The position numbers and the translations under genes are program-made. From contig NC_052018.1 in NCBI RefSeq assembly GCF_015832195.1, forward strand, positions 60,201,666-60,265,665: a stretch of 64,000 bases of DNA, in the 5' to 3' direction. Of the stretch, positions 47,961 through 61,300 are shown one piece after another. The notes below the pieces were generated by a model. The model was given only the letters and a program-made list of their open reading frames with translations. It did not search any database and was not told where the DNA came from. The DNA is from Motacilla alba alba (taxonomy: Eukaryota; Chordata; Aves; Passeriformes; Motacillidae). Each line of letters starts with the position of its first letter. Within the stretch, counting starts at the first letter, position 1.

Positions 47961-50900
47961 GCAGCAGTAATAGTAGTAACAATAAAAATAACAAATTTCT
48001 TAATTGTTAGTTATTATTGTTATTCTTTTAGGCCTCTCCAAGTCTAGAACTGTAAAAACAACATTGACCACAAAAACCATCCAACTCCTCTCAGCTCAGT
48101 ATGCAACGAATGGGATTGGCCCTCCTGGCCAGACCATTTGGGCTACATCTTTCTGCCTCATTTCCCTCCCTCCAGTGAGGGCTGTGTTTTGCAAGAGATA
48201 CAGCAGCATCAAAGCCAGTATGGCAGGACTTCCTCGCTTGGAAATAGGCTTCAAGCAGACCTACAAACTCTGTTGAAGTTTGCATTATGGTGCCAGAGCA
48301 GCACAAAACAGCTCTAGCATCTAGCCTCAGGGGCTCAATCAGTTCTGTATGAATAGTCATATGATGCAGTTATCATCAGCAAAGCCCATAGCTAAGCGTC
48401 TTGCTACCAAGACTCATGGCTTTGATTTAAGGAGCTCCCAGTAATCTGGGACACTACAATTAACATATTTAATAGAGCGACTAATGGGAAAGAAAAAGGG
48501 GGGAAACCTGCAAAACACAGCTTACCCCGATGACGGGGCGGGAAAGGAACAAAACCCAGAAGTTTCAAACTACGAAAAAGGCACGCAGGGACAAATTCAT
48601 TTCTCCCTTTTATTCTGCACAGTGAAAGGGAAAAAAAAGAATTGCAGAAATTAATTAATAGTCAGTAATCTCAGACAGATTGGTTTATCTTTTCTAAGGT
48701 AACATAAAAGATTTAGACATTTATTCTGGGACACTTTGACAAGCCTGCTCATCAAAAGGCAGATGATCTGCACTTTATGAACACCAAATCCTTCCAAAAT
48801 GTCGCACGTAGTGGCACACAAAGTGTACAGACTTATTTTTAAAACCTCTCTTCCCTACCTGCAAGAGATCACAAACTATTCAGTTGGGTTATTAAGAGCG
48901 TTAGGCAACAACTAAAGGTTCAATAAAGTCATCTGTAGTTGTTCCAGGTAAGAAAATGGCAATGGAATTAATCTAGTTTATAAACAGGATATAAACAAAA
49001 GTAGAATCCCTTAGTTAAGAACAGACAATGTTATTATAATTATGATAAATAAAACACATTTCTTCTGGTCAGCTGGGTACTTAGTGCACTGATCTAGCTT
49101 GGAATGCAAGACCAGCTTCAGCTGGCTTGGAGAAGCAGCCAGAAGCAGCAGTTCATCTGATCAATGGCCAGGTAATAATAATGTATTACATACCATATTG
49201 CTGAGTTATAGTCATGCAGTGCCATAACAATTGCCAGGCCAAAACTCTAGCAAAATAGCCGGGTGACTAAATACATATTTATCTTTTACAGTGTCTTTTA
49301 CAGGGTTATTTAATTATCTCCAAACCAAGTATTCTAAACTAAAGAAATAGTTTCTAATTATATTCAAATAGGTACCTAAATAACCTTAGTTCTGCCTTGG
49401 GTTTACTGTATGCAGTATACCATGTAGCACATTCATTTCATATGGTTATTATAGTCAGTAAACATAAAATGATTACAGAGTCACTGTAGCAGCTATGGTG
49501 CCATATTAGATAAAATTACTCTATGAGCAAGGTCTTCCAGCTTTCCAGTATCATTTCTTCATTGTATCCCCCACTGGAGAGCAAAGGCCAGCTGTCCTTA
49601 GAGAAGAGGTTAAGTCATATTCAAATGACAAAGAAAAGCAGAGGTCTTTCTTTTGCTTAAAGCACTCTGGAGTTTTATTCCGTCTAGAAACAATAGGGGA
49701 GGGAAGCAATGTTGAGAGATGGCAAGTGTTTAAGGAATTTCCTCCAGCAAAACATGATTTTTCAGTGCTGGCAAGAAATTATATTTGGCAAATAATAACA
49801 CTAAGTGGAAGATGATCATATTTCTTTAACACAGACATGAGGTTTTTCCGTCATTAAAACAGGTCCAATCTTAGGTGCTTACAGAACCTGTTTATAATCA
49901 AGGTAGTTAATGGATTTACTTGAAAACTTGGACAATATATGAACTATTCATAGGGTATGTGTAGCACTCATCTGAGCTCATTTGAGTGCTCTAAGACTCA
50001 GGTACTGGGGTCAGCTGGCCATCTGGACTCCCTCATGGAGGACAGAAAAAGCAGCTCAGCAATAGGAGCTGATTTATTAGACCGGGTAGAGCTCTTGCTC
50101 TCCAGACATGACCAGTGTCCGTATGCACACCTGTTTTTTCAGAAACATTAGATTAATCCCATTCCTATCCTTTGGGAGTAGTGTTGGCTAAAAAATTTTC
50201 TGCCCCACCCCCACCACCCCTACTTGTCTCTGTCCCCTCCAATCACCAAGAAAGGTTGGTTACCCCTCTCCTTTGCACCAACACATCTAACTCAGAGATA
50301 TAAAATGATTTGGTTCTAAAGAAGCACTTTTTTTCCCCTATTATCCACCTGTTTTTCTATTTTCTTCCTGTCATAATCTTTTTTTCCTTAGTCATCTCAT
50401 TTTCACCAGTCCTGGACACACCAGCAGTAGAACAGACACTTGTAGTGTGGAGACAGCAGATCCTTGTGTGGGGGCAAAGAAGGGTAGGAGAGGGTATATT
50501 GGATCCATTGATGAAGGATCATAACATGGAGCTGCGCCCTAATTTTCAAGAGGGCCCTGCATTTTGTGTTCATTCAGACAACTCAGAGGCTATATGCAAT
50601 ACTCAACACTGCCTAGGTTAGCGACCCACAGTGTTGTCTTCCCAGCAAGAGTAATCTCTTCATCCTCCTTCTTCAGAGTTTCCTTATCTCATCTTCAACT
50701 ACTGTATGCCTGAAAGGCAGAGCACAAATGCTCCTTGTCCAACTGGCCATCAATGAGACAAGCTGCCACAGCACTCTGACATCTCCTGCACCATTCCATC
50801 TTCACACCTGCTCTTTGCCAGGCTCTTTCACAAGGCACACCCTCCCTGAGCCCCTCCAACAATCCTTCACCAAATTGTCCCTAAAAACCTAGGGGCCAGG

Positions 50901-51400
50901 ACATCCACCTTCCTTAGCATTTCTGTGTTGCTGCCCTGCTCTATCACACGCTACCCAGCTTGGATTTGTGCTGTCCCCCAAGGCCAGAGAAGTAGACCTT
51001 CCTCCACCCCCACATCAGTCCCCTGCCTGGATCAGACAGCTCGCCTGCAGCTGTGTGTGGCCTTGTCCCAGAAACTTTTATCCTAAAAATGTAGAAGAGC
51101 AAAATACCTCCTTGATACCCCACTGTTAATGTCAATAGAGTGACTCCAGGAATGAACTGAGTGCACTGGAAGAGGAAAAATTTGAGCAAAGTAGAAAATA
51201 AATAAATAATTTCTCTAGAGATATTTAGACACACACATACACGTACGGTGAGACTTTACAACTTAATTTGCTTGTGAATGGCACTGAACTGATTTCGTGT
51301 GGTTGCTACAGTAGATGTGTCCCCTAAAGAGTAACTCAGTGCACAAAGAATTACGTTCATTCATGCATCAACATTTTTGAGTTAAGACACTTCATTATTC
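47961..51400. other. single-copy DNA, no gene recognised
   Basis: AT-rich, with AATAAT/TTATTATT-type stretches (47965-48030, 49020-49040). No recognised transposon or gene. Confidence 0.5.
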
Positions 51401-52095
51401 CAAAGATTGTTGATTAGCCCCCTTTCAAACTCAGTATCCGCTGTCTGCATCTTACGTGAATCATGTTCGGCACAGGACATTGCTGATGCTTTGTCACAAA
51501 CAACCCAGGAATAAAAAGATCGGCATTTCAGTTCATTTTTCCTGCATCTTGTTAAAAAACATACTAGGAATTTTGAAGAAACCTAATGCATAAATACATA
51601 TTTTGTCTGATTCAATAGCATATACAATTCAAATGACACTGCATTAGAAAATCAAGGGGCTGCTGTTATTCACCAACACATTAAACACAAGCGATTTATT
51701 TCTTTACCTTGACATTAGTCAGAAGGCCAAATCAGAAAATGATGCAACACAACTTAACTGCCTGCCCCACCTTCCCCCCAACAGGCAACCAGAAAGCTAC
51801 TGATCGCTCTAACACAAAATGCTCTAACTCAAAATGCTATTTCCTTAATCTTATCAACTATCACCTCTTCTGAGCCGTGAGGACAATAACAGATTGGTAT
51901 TAGCAATCTCAGCCCTTCTCAGACAGTTGGAGGCTTGCATATCTTAACTCATGTGCCTAATTGGATACAGCAGTGATTCAGCCTTCAGCTGCGGTTCCGT
52001 GGTGCTGCTTCCAGGGTGTATCAGCGTGCTCTGCATCACCCGGTAACTGAGGTGTTTACTCCTCATCACAATCGCTGTTATCTGTCAGAAGTAAT
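51401..52095. promoter_or_regulatory. candidate conserved non-coding block
   Basis: Complex, non-repetitive sequence without an open frame. It includes CTTTGTCACAAACAACCC (SOX-like ACAA words), TGATTCAGCC, GAAAATGATGCAACAC (bZIP-like), and CAATCGCTGTTATCTGTCAG (GATA-like on the opposite strand). I offer it as a candidate regulatory element only. Confidence 0.25.
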
Positions 52096-55000
52096 ACCAG
52101 ACTGCTTTCCAAAGAACACCACTCCTTCCCTTATTTATATGGAAGTACTTTCACCAGAAAGAGCAAGTTATCTTTGACTGAATGTTATTCCAGTGGAAGA
52201 CAATAGTCTAGAAATCTTGGTGTCTTCCAGCCCTGGACAGAAAAGTCTGCTGAGCTTTCCAGGGGTTGCACTGAGGAACACTTTGGCACATTGTTCAGAC
52301 TCCAGGCCTGCTCACTCTACTTAGTGACATGGAAAGCTCTATCTCATGGATCACAGGCTTGTGAATTCTTACTTGTCATTAACTGGATGACATCTTTTTT
52401 CTCTTTTTTTCTTTTTTTTTTTAAATTTTATTTTATCTTATTTTAGGTAGAATGACTTTCAGTGTCTAGCAGTGTGAACGAGAGATAAACTGCTGCTCTG
52501 GAGGGGGAAGGTCTGTATGTCATTAACCTCATCAACCTCTGTTGATTTAACAGAAAATGTACGTAAAGAAACGTATCCTAAAGAATGGCAAAAAAATCAG
52601 TGTTTTCTCAGGCTTTATCCTTAGTAGATTAGAACATCAAGAATATCCTTCAACAAACTTCAAAAGTGTGAAAGCCATGGTGGATAACACATTGTATTTG
52701 CAGATTTAGAATTACAACACTACATAGCTAAAAATCTAGGTGCCTCAGTGTGGGGAATTTTTTTGTCAGTCTGGGCCAAAAAGCAGACCTCTGCTGAAAT
52801 AAGAAGATGGCACCTACTTATGTAAGCCAAGGATATTGCTCCTTAATATCAAAGCCTATTATCACTTCTACTTACTTGCCAATTGCTACATTTAGTGCTC
52901 TGTTTTTCATTGCAATAGTAGACCCTTAAGGGAAGCTAAAAAATACAGCTCTTTATCAGTGATGTTTTCAACTCTAATAGGAGAAGTAACCCTGAACTCA
53001 GCTCTTTGTGAATAAAAAGGCTTTTAATTCATCTTTAAGGAAACAATTAGACATCATCCAGAGCATATAAATTAATCTGATTTTTCTTTTCCTCCATCAA
53101 GGCTATTTTATATCTCTTTTCTTTTTCTTCCAGGTTGGCTTCTATTTTCTCTCAGGTGCATCTAAAGTTTCCTAAGGCAAGAAACTGAAAAAGAATCAGC
53201 AACATCTGGAGTTATCTACGCTTCTGCCAAATAAAATGAACACTTCTGAAGAGGGCTGTTTCTCAGAATAAAAAAGGAAGTGATGACTAATAAGGAAATG
53301 CAATTTACCAAAAATATCTCAGTTTGCCTTTTCTTAAATATATCAGTCTCGTAAGTCTCCTTGACCACCTAAAAGTCCTACTTGGAATGTGCAAGAGTAA
53401 GATTTGTCCAGAAAGAACAAATATTTGGCAGTTTGGTATGCTGTTCAGAGGTGAATGCAAATCTAGAGATCATTTCATAGTGACTTATAAACCACAGACT
53501 TTGCATCTGAGTTAACATCCCGCAGCTCCGTTTTCATCAATGGAAGCAGGCAAAGTAGGATTCATCACACTTTTAAGCAGACATCTAAAATAGCTCAACT
53601 GAACTGTGCCTTAAAAGCAGCAGTTGCTCTCCTCTGACTGAAAAGGCAGCTCAGGACAAGTAGCTCAATCACGGCATCCATATCTGTAGATTGCTAATGT
53701 TGGGAAACATGAGGGTCACCTCCCAAAACTGTCTTGCAGAATTATCCCCCCTTGCATTCCTCCTTATCTTAGTTTCTCCTTGCTATAACTGGCACCGTCC
53801 TGAAAAGGAGGGGACCATCATCCATAGACAAGAGAGGCTTTTATCTTCTTTCATAAGAACTTTCCTTAGAGATCCTTAATGAAGAGGGGGGAAGAGCATA
53901 AGCATTTATCTGTTACTTAGGTATATTCAGCTTAACTTTCTTGTCCCTACTTTCAAGCCTTTACTCTCAGTCCTCCTTCCCATCCTGTTTCTTTTTGCCC
54001 CACCTTAAATCTCATTCTCTATAAGCCTTCCTTATTCCAGTCCCTCCAAAAAATCATTCCTACCCACTTGGCTCTACTAACCCTGACCTAATGTGCTAAC
54101 AGCTCTGCCAAACAGTTACTGGAACCAACCTAGTCTGCATGTTCCTGAAAGAGCAGTTATGGGATCTTGTCACATACAAATGGTTCTGTCCAGAACTTCA
54201 CTTACAGGCTAACTGTGAGTACCTGGACAAGACACCTATGGTAAGTGTGTAGTCACTCGAGTCAATGAAGCAACAGTCCCCTCCAGAGGAGCCTTCAGAT
54301 CATGTGCAGTTTTAAATTCCCCATGCAGATATTAATTTCTTTTCACTAGTTACATAGAAGGAGGACTGAGTGGCAATATTCCTTATTTTACATTATCCAT
54401 GAAGTGCCAAAAGATCTGTAGGTGAACCTCAGCTTGTATCTTTTCTTTTCATAGGAATACATCTTAGCATTTCTTTTAATATTTGGAAATAATAAATACA
54501 AACAACTACAGAGGCACTGAACTTTTAGATGCCACAGGGCACTCTATCTGCTCTGAAGCCTATTCTCACCTTAAGTTTAATGATTCTTCAACTGCTACTG
54601 AGGTTTAGAGGAGTGCTGCATCTGGCAAAATAAGGCCTGTTGACATTACTGATGGACCTCACTGATCAACAATGCAAAGAAAGGAAAAAATGCAACAATG
54701 GAAGGAAAAGGGAAATAAAACCAGGCTTTCTACCTTTCTTTACTAAAAGCCTCCAATATCCTCTCTCTATTACTACAAAAGCCAAGGGATGTTGCAAATT
54801 TGGATACACTGGAGAGCAATTTTCTTTTCTTTGATGTCGCTGATGAAACAACAGGTCTCTCCTCTCTTCACATTCAATACAAACAGGAAAGGGACTCAAC
54901 CCAGCATGAAACTGGGAGCAGTGCCTGAGCTGCCCCTCTCCTGCTGACAGCAGTGGGATGGGTGCTAAAAGCAGGGAAGGACATGCCCGAAGGTACAAGG

Positions 55001-55289
55001 AGTTCAGAGTGAGGTGGCAGGTCTTGGGGAGGAAGCCAAGGTCACCCTTTGGCAGCACAGTCCCAGTGAGCAAAGGAGAGCCCACGCCAGGATCTGCCCC
55101 ATCCCATAGCAAGTATTCTAGTCAGAAGAAAGACAAACTTGACAATCCTCCCTTTCAATTTTTTTTATAATTTGAGGAATGCATGAGGAAATCACATGAT
55201 CCATTCAGCCTAACTTGCATAAACTTAGAGAAACATGTGGCTTGAATTTTACAGCCTTTTCTTATCATTAGTATTTTTCCTTTAAATCT
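52096..55289. other. single-copy DNA, no gene recognised
   Basis: AT-rich unique DNA with a T-rich simple stretch at 52394-52446. The minus-strand frame at 54666-55112 (148 codons) has no recognisable motif and overlaps plus-strand frames. Confidence 0.5.
52394..52446 (+). repeat. T-rich simple repeat
   Basis: Runs of T6, T7 and T11 separated by C, followed by AAATTTTATTTTATC: low complexity. Confidence 0.88.
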
Positions 55290-55640
55290 CACATTTTGTT
55301 GGGCTCACAGAACAACAGCAAGGGCTGTCCTACAGCTAATTTGAGGCCTGCCGATTCCCTGTGACTGCAAACAATCTGCAGCTTACTGGATAAAGTGTCT
55401 TCTTTGTATTTCGAAAATAGTCAGCACAAATCCAATTAAAAATGTTTCTTTTCTTTCAAATGTTATATTGTTCTGAGCGTTTCTGTGTAAGCAGGGAACC
55501 CTGGATTACATTCCTCTCCAGGGGATCCTAAATGTTTATACAAATCACAGTAGGCAGCATTACAACACTTCCAACTTTTGCCACATGCACTTTGTCTAAA
55601 CTCGAACTTGGTCAGAAATGTGTCACATTGCAAACTGTAA
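55290..55640. promoter_or_regulatory. candidate conserved non-coding block
   Basis: Non-repetitive stretch with ACAGCTAATTTGAGGCC, GACTGCAAACAATCTGC (SOX/FOX-like AAACAAT), CAAATCCAATTAAAAATG and GTTTATACAAATC. No frame and no transposon signature. Weak call, by pattern alone. Confidence 0.27.
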
Positions 55641-56371
55641 AAAAGAGAAATTAAAGGAAACTGTCTTATTTTTGCTCCTTTTGAGGATGTAATTCTATTA
55701 ACAGTTCTGTATGTCTTTTCCCCATCAATTTAATTACGGATTAATTAATTCTTAACAGTTTTCTAAAGCCCAGCAAAATATCATCTGACCCAAAACATTT
55801 CACAGCAGGGAAAAAAGACAAGTTAGATAAAGAGAAAATCCATCCTTTGAGAAAAAATGGTGTTTAAAGAACAGGCAAGGGTTGAAAAAAGATCAGCTCT
55901 CCCTTTTCCTCAGCAAACACATGTCACTTCATGTCTTGCTCATTACATTTCACTCCTTTCCATTTCTGCACATCATGGCCCAGACCAAGCTTAACTATAA
56001 ACTGGTGATGCAGTATCCAAGGACTTCTTATTTTATGCCTTTTCTTGAGAATATCAGCATCAAAGGGGTTGAGATATAGCCATGGCCATGACTTTGCCAT
56101 TGGTGCTGTTCCACAGTCATGGATCTCTTTTCAAACAGGCACGCAAAGCCTGAATGTGCTTGGAGGTGCAACCCAATGATTTTGTTTGTGTCTCAGGCTG
56201 AGGCAATATGGTGAGAAATAATGGGGTCTACATTACAAATGCCCAGGCCCTGGCAAAGGTTACATTTATTGTTGTCCAAGATAATTTCGGGAAGGGCTTG
56301 AGTTCACACCCTTTTCTGTGAGCTTGTGTGTTGCTCCTACCAGGCAGGTTGTGACTGCCATCTGCTTACAT

Positions 56372-56500
56372 TTATGTTTTTATAGGGCCTTTTATCACAG
56401 GGCTCCCAAAGCACTTTACACACTTACACCTTGATTCTCTGTTGTAACAGGAGGCGAGTTTAAATTAAAATAATGTGCAGGTCGTAATCTTGGAATTGGG
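56372..56500 (+). repeat. possible ancient amniote interspersed repeat
   Basis: The words GGGCCTTTTATC and CTCCCAAAGCACTTTACAC, followed by GGAGGCGAGT, follow the order seen in an old dispersed family of reptiles and mammals (CCTTT-ATC, then CAAAGCGCTTTACA, then GAGGTAAGT). From memory and strongly diverged, so a tentative call. Confidence 0.3.
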
Positions 56501-57533
56501 CTTTAGAGCCTCCTTTTTCACCTCTCAAGTGGGGCTATTACAAAGCAGGTACAAATAGCCAGAGCCAGGCATTTCAAGCCACAGTACGAAAATCAGGATA
56601 TTTCTGCAAATGGAGAAAACAGAAAGACTTAGAAAAAAAGGAAGGTTTGTTTCACATGCATTGCTGATAAATCTCAAAATGTAAAAGAGAAGCACATCAA
56701 TGCTTTTGATAACTGTGCCGATGGATAACACTCCACTTGCCATGAAGAAAAGGAAGCACAACTCAAAAAAGCATTTATCTCCTTGCCCTTATATACAATT
56801 ATTGGTGGATGACTACTGCATGCAACAGGGAAGCTCAAAGAAAGGAGAAGTCTTCTTTCAGCAAAAGAGTTGCCCCACTTCAGGGAGGGGGAGCTGATGT
56901 TCTCAGCTATTGCAGAAGGTCACAGTGGCAGGCCAGGAAAGGCACAAGATGTGACATGTCCCTCCTGTACACACAGCAGGCATAAGTGACATTGCTATGC
57001 TGACCGCCTGGGGAAGGGGACAGAAGCCGAAGCAGTGCAGGAAACTGAATGCAGGAAGCGCGGGAGCAGAGAACAGGAGTTCATTTTTTGGAAGTGCTTC
57101 CACAGGGTTAGCAAGTTAATTAGTTGCACAGCACGGCCCCAGCCACCATGCCATGAAGCATTTTTTATTAAATCTGCTTATTTTTGGACCCTCTGTTGCT
57201 AATTCAACTGCCACTGGCCAGGCCAATCAGAGAGAGCACGCTGCTCCTCCGGGCACAGGTGGACACCCACAGCCAACACTTGCACCTGAGCCAGCCACCT
57301 CAGGCTCCTTTACTGATAATGCAGAGAGAGGTTTTCCTTGGGGAAACACTTCCTCTCTTCCTGGAACTGATGGAGAAAATAGGACAAATTATTTTTACCC
57401 AACAAGTGCTTGTTTCATTCCACCCTGAAGTCAGGAGAAAGAACATTTCTCATGCCCTCCACCCTGCAGAACAGGCTAGTGAATCTGCTCTTGCAGAGCA
57501 CTTTAAATTATTTTTTTTAAATAAACACAAACA

Positions 57534-57595
57534 GAAAAAAATTAAAATTAAAATTAAAAATAAAAATAAAAATAAAAAATAAAAACAAAACAAAT
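57534..57595 (+). repeat. (TAAAA)n-type microsatellite
   Basis: An A-rich stretch with repeated TTAAAA, then TAAAAA units, ending in AAAACAAAACAAATAA. The lysine-rich frame across it is not a gene. Confidence 0.92.
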
Positions 57596-58059
57596 AACTG
57601 TGAAAATTAAAGCTGGTTACCTACCTACCCCTACCTGGGTCTTCAAGACATACAGCCCTACATACATTAGCTCATCACCAGGAAGGATAAATTACCAGTT
57701 TACATGGTGGCATACTAACTTGACTTCCCAGATCAAAGCACCTGATCCAGAGGGAAAGACTGAGAAGGGAAAAAAATACATGAGAATAGGAGGTGAGCAG
57801 GCACGGGGTAAAGAACCAGAAGGGCAAGGAGAACAGTGGAAAAATAGTATCAGAGACTGAAAGAAATAAGCAGAAGCTGCAACATTATAGACCTGCTTCA
57901 TTCCTGCTCTCTTCTCTTTCCTCTCCAAGTCTCTTCCCCAGCCACCCTGACCCTCACTTCTCTGCCATGGCTCCCTTTGTGCATCTATTGCAGCTGAACT
58001 CATTCCTTCACCTGCACAGAGTCATTGCCACCCACTGAAAATTCCTCCAAACATCAGCC

Positions 58060-58330
58060 TGGGGTGCATTCTGGAGTAAAGGGGGGCCTGAAATAGTTCC
58101 TGCTGACACCCTGCTCTTGCAGACAAATAACTCGGCGCTCACTGGAGCTTGGACTGGAGTCCAAGTCCTCTGGCAGTTTTATGAAACTCTAGCTGTTCCT
58201 CGCCTCTGCTTTTCAAAAAGCACATGAAATGAAATGGCTCGTTCCGGGGCAGATGACACAATGGTGCTAAACGGCATGATTTGTTTGTTTGTTTCATCCC
58301 AGGAGGGGAGGAGGAGGGAAGGAATGTATA
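58060..58330. promoter_or_regulatory. candidate conserved non-coding block
   Basis: GC-richer, non-repetitive stretch with CpG-containing words (AACTCGGCGCTC, GGCTCGTTCCGGGG) and GGCATGATTTG, ending at a (TTTG)n run (58279-58291). No frame. Tentative. Confidence 0.22.
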
Positions 58331-61300
58331 TTTGATCTAATCCAAACCAATTTTTTTTTAGCTGTTGTTTCTGCTAAATTCTAAAAAAATAAAAAATAAA
58401 AATCAATGGTTTGAACTGCCCTACACAAAAGACGTTTGAGGGGAAAAAGAGAGATACTGGACTCCATTTTTCTCTCAAGACTCGTTTGACCCTCTGACAC
58501 CTCAGCCTGGGAGGAACTCACTTACGAAACCCAGCCTTCAGAAATAAATTTTAAAAACAGCCCAAGCTGCCCCACATTCAGGAGAAAAGCTGTTTATTTA
58601 CTCTGCCTTCTCTTGCGGTGCCTGTATGCTTGTGTCAGAGCATGCTCTGAATTGCCCACTGACCTACATTCCCTGGGACACGAAGCTGTGCCTCCCTGCT
58701 CCAGGGCTCAGCAGCAGCCCTTGCCCTGGCCCTGCACTCCCTCTCCAGCGTTGCCCCAGCTCTTCCAGCAACACTCTGCATAAGTGGATAATGTCTCAGG
58801 CCACCGAAGCATGCTTTTAAATGGATAGCCAGCCAAGTGTATATTAATTAAACTTAAAAGTTCTATTTATTGCCAAACACAGGGGGATTACACAGACAAC
58901 AAGTGGTGGAAAGTACTCCAAAATGTTCTCACCCCTTTAATTACTATGCTATAGTTAGCCCAGCGAGCTGATGTATAATCAGCGCTGCTCTACGCACTGT
59001 TTACAGCAAGCACTCAGGAGAAACACACTTACTTCATGGCCTCTCTGAGCAGCTGCCACGTTTGGAGGGGCAGGAGGAACACAGAAGGCACTAAAGGGCC
59101 CTTTTCTTTATCTCCTCCCCTCACTGCTGCTCTTTTCCAGCACCCTGCTGGGCTCCCTGCTCCCAGAGGGGGGTTTTGCCACCAACATGTGACAGCCACA
59201 GCAGTGCTTTCAGTCCAGCACACAAAATCTCCCAAAGTGCCCCATGTGTACCTCTCCCAGAGCTGCCATCATGGAAGTTAATTACCACTGCACCACACTG
59301 CTGGCTGATTTTAGAGCTGGACATCTTAGAAATTTGAATTTATTTTATGCCTTCTTGTTTCCTGTGCTTACAGCTCATGCATTTCACAGGTGAGCTGAGC
59401 AGCCAAGTGAAGAAGCCTGTAAGATCTGGACCCCTAAGAGGCTGATCCTGTTCCCCTGAGTCTGTCACAGGGACCAACCACTTGAATTCAAAGAGATCAG
59501 TGCTAGATCTGGCAATGTGACTCTACTCAGTTCCTCTAAGGGCAACTTGCAAGCCCTCACCAAAAATGTATCTTCTTTAGAGAACTGAAGATAAAAAAAT
59601 CAGCAAAATATGGTAAAAAATTAATAGCCCAGCTTGAAAAAGCCCTGATCTCACTCACACATACCACTACACAGAGTTAATAGCACTGACCTCTGTGCTC
59701 CTCTGTTCCCCTATCTCCCAGCAGTGCTTCACAAGCTGTAGAATATTGCTGTCTGCTACTCAACTTGGCTGCCTTCAGCACTGGCAGCTCATTTTCCTTC
59801 CCTCAATCCTCAAATCCTCAGTTCATTTTCAGGTGTTTTCATTGAAATAGCATGAAAAAGAATACACATGCACCCATTAGCAAGCCAGCAAAACCCTTTC
59901 ATCCTCTTGCATTTTCACAACTGATTGCAATTGAAACAGCACCATGCATTTTTCACATGACCCTGGGTCTGTGTTTCAAAAGTCATATCTACTTCCAACT
60001 GTACACATTTCCCCATCCAGACAACCTGAACAATACAAGGAATAGGTAAATAAAGTCATGGTAAGCATGGGAAACAGCTGAGTAAATCACATTACAGCAT
60101 CACAATGCCTGCCCCTACTACCACCCTTCTTACAAACAGTCTGAGGCACACTTAGTACCTCCACACTCATATAGTCAGCAGCTCTTTGGACAGCAGTCAT
60201 ATTTAACCTTCACCAAAACAGTCTGACTTCATCTTCCAGGACCTCAGAGTCTCTCTCACAAGGTCCAGAAAGCTGCACTTCTACAAGGTAGAGTGAGGTG
60301 AAGGTATGAACCCTCCCCAGCTCCAAACCTTGGGCTTCTCTGTAAGATAAGGTCTCTCCTGAGTGGCTGAAAACATCACCTGTGGAATTGTCTGCAAGCC
60401 TAGAGCTACTAGAGAAAGAGCACTTTGGCCAGTGTTTCTCATCAGCCATACCACCCGTCACGCTCTACCTCCAAAAGCTCCGATGATCAGACTGAGACCA
60501 GGATGTCTAAGGATTTCAGGATTAATCCAGAAAGGAGGGACTCTGCAGCTTTCCCATTCCACAAACAGAATAACACCAAAGCCTTTCAAAGAGATGGTCA
60601 GAAATTTCCTGATCAGAAAATAGAATTCATTCCTTCCCAAACTGTTGCTGCTTTCCCAAACACAGCAGACATCTCAGCTGTCTGGGAACCTCACTCAAGG
60701 CTTTGGAGGTGAGGCCTGTGATTTGAGACACCTGATCAGCACTCAGGGTCTCCTTCCCTGCTGAACCGCCCTGGAGCCAGGAGTCTTGGGAACTGCCAGC
60801 AAAGGTTTACTGTCAAGGCTGCATTACACTGTCCTCTCTGTTCCACTGAGCAGGTATAGATGCTGCAGAGCTGCTGGAAATTTCTTCAGTCTGTCTCTCC
60901 TTTGCTTGCTTTAATATACATCACATTTCAAAACAACAGCATTTCTTTCAAACTGACATCCAAATTTTTAGGCAGCTCTGCAGTTAGTGCCTACATTAAC
61001 AATCTCTGGACCAAAATGCAAAATTTATACACTTCCAAATTACTTTGAGACGTATTAAAAATGCCCTAAGATAAATAGCTGGCAGATCAGCAAACTGAAC
61101 AGCCCCAAATTACACTGAAGTTTGTGTACATGCATGTGCATGTAGTGCCCCACAAACGAACAGAAAATGTTCCCTGTCATAGGACAAGCATTGCCTAAGT
61201 GGGATTAAAGTGCTGAACTACTTTGTGTCTGCATCTGGCACAGCTTTTGCTGGACAGATGACTCACATTCCTTCTGCTCTTAATTGCTAAGTCTTTTGAA

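Larger units (their letters stand above)
55641..58059. other. single-copy DNA with one possible ancient repeat
   Basis: Mostly unique. About 56375-56420 resembles an old interspersed repeat (see next entry). No gene is recognised; the frames near 57153-57582 are compositional and run into an AT-rich microsatellite. Confidence 0.45.
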
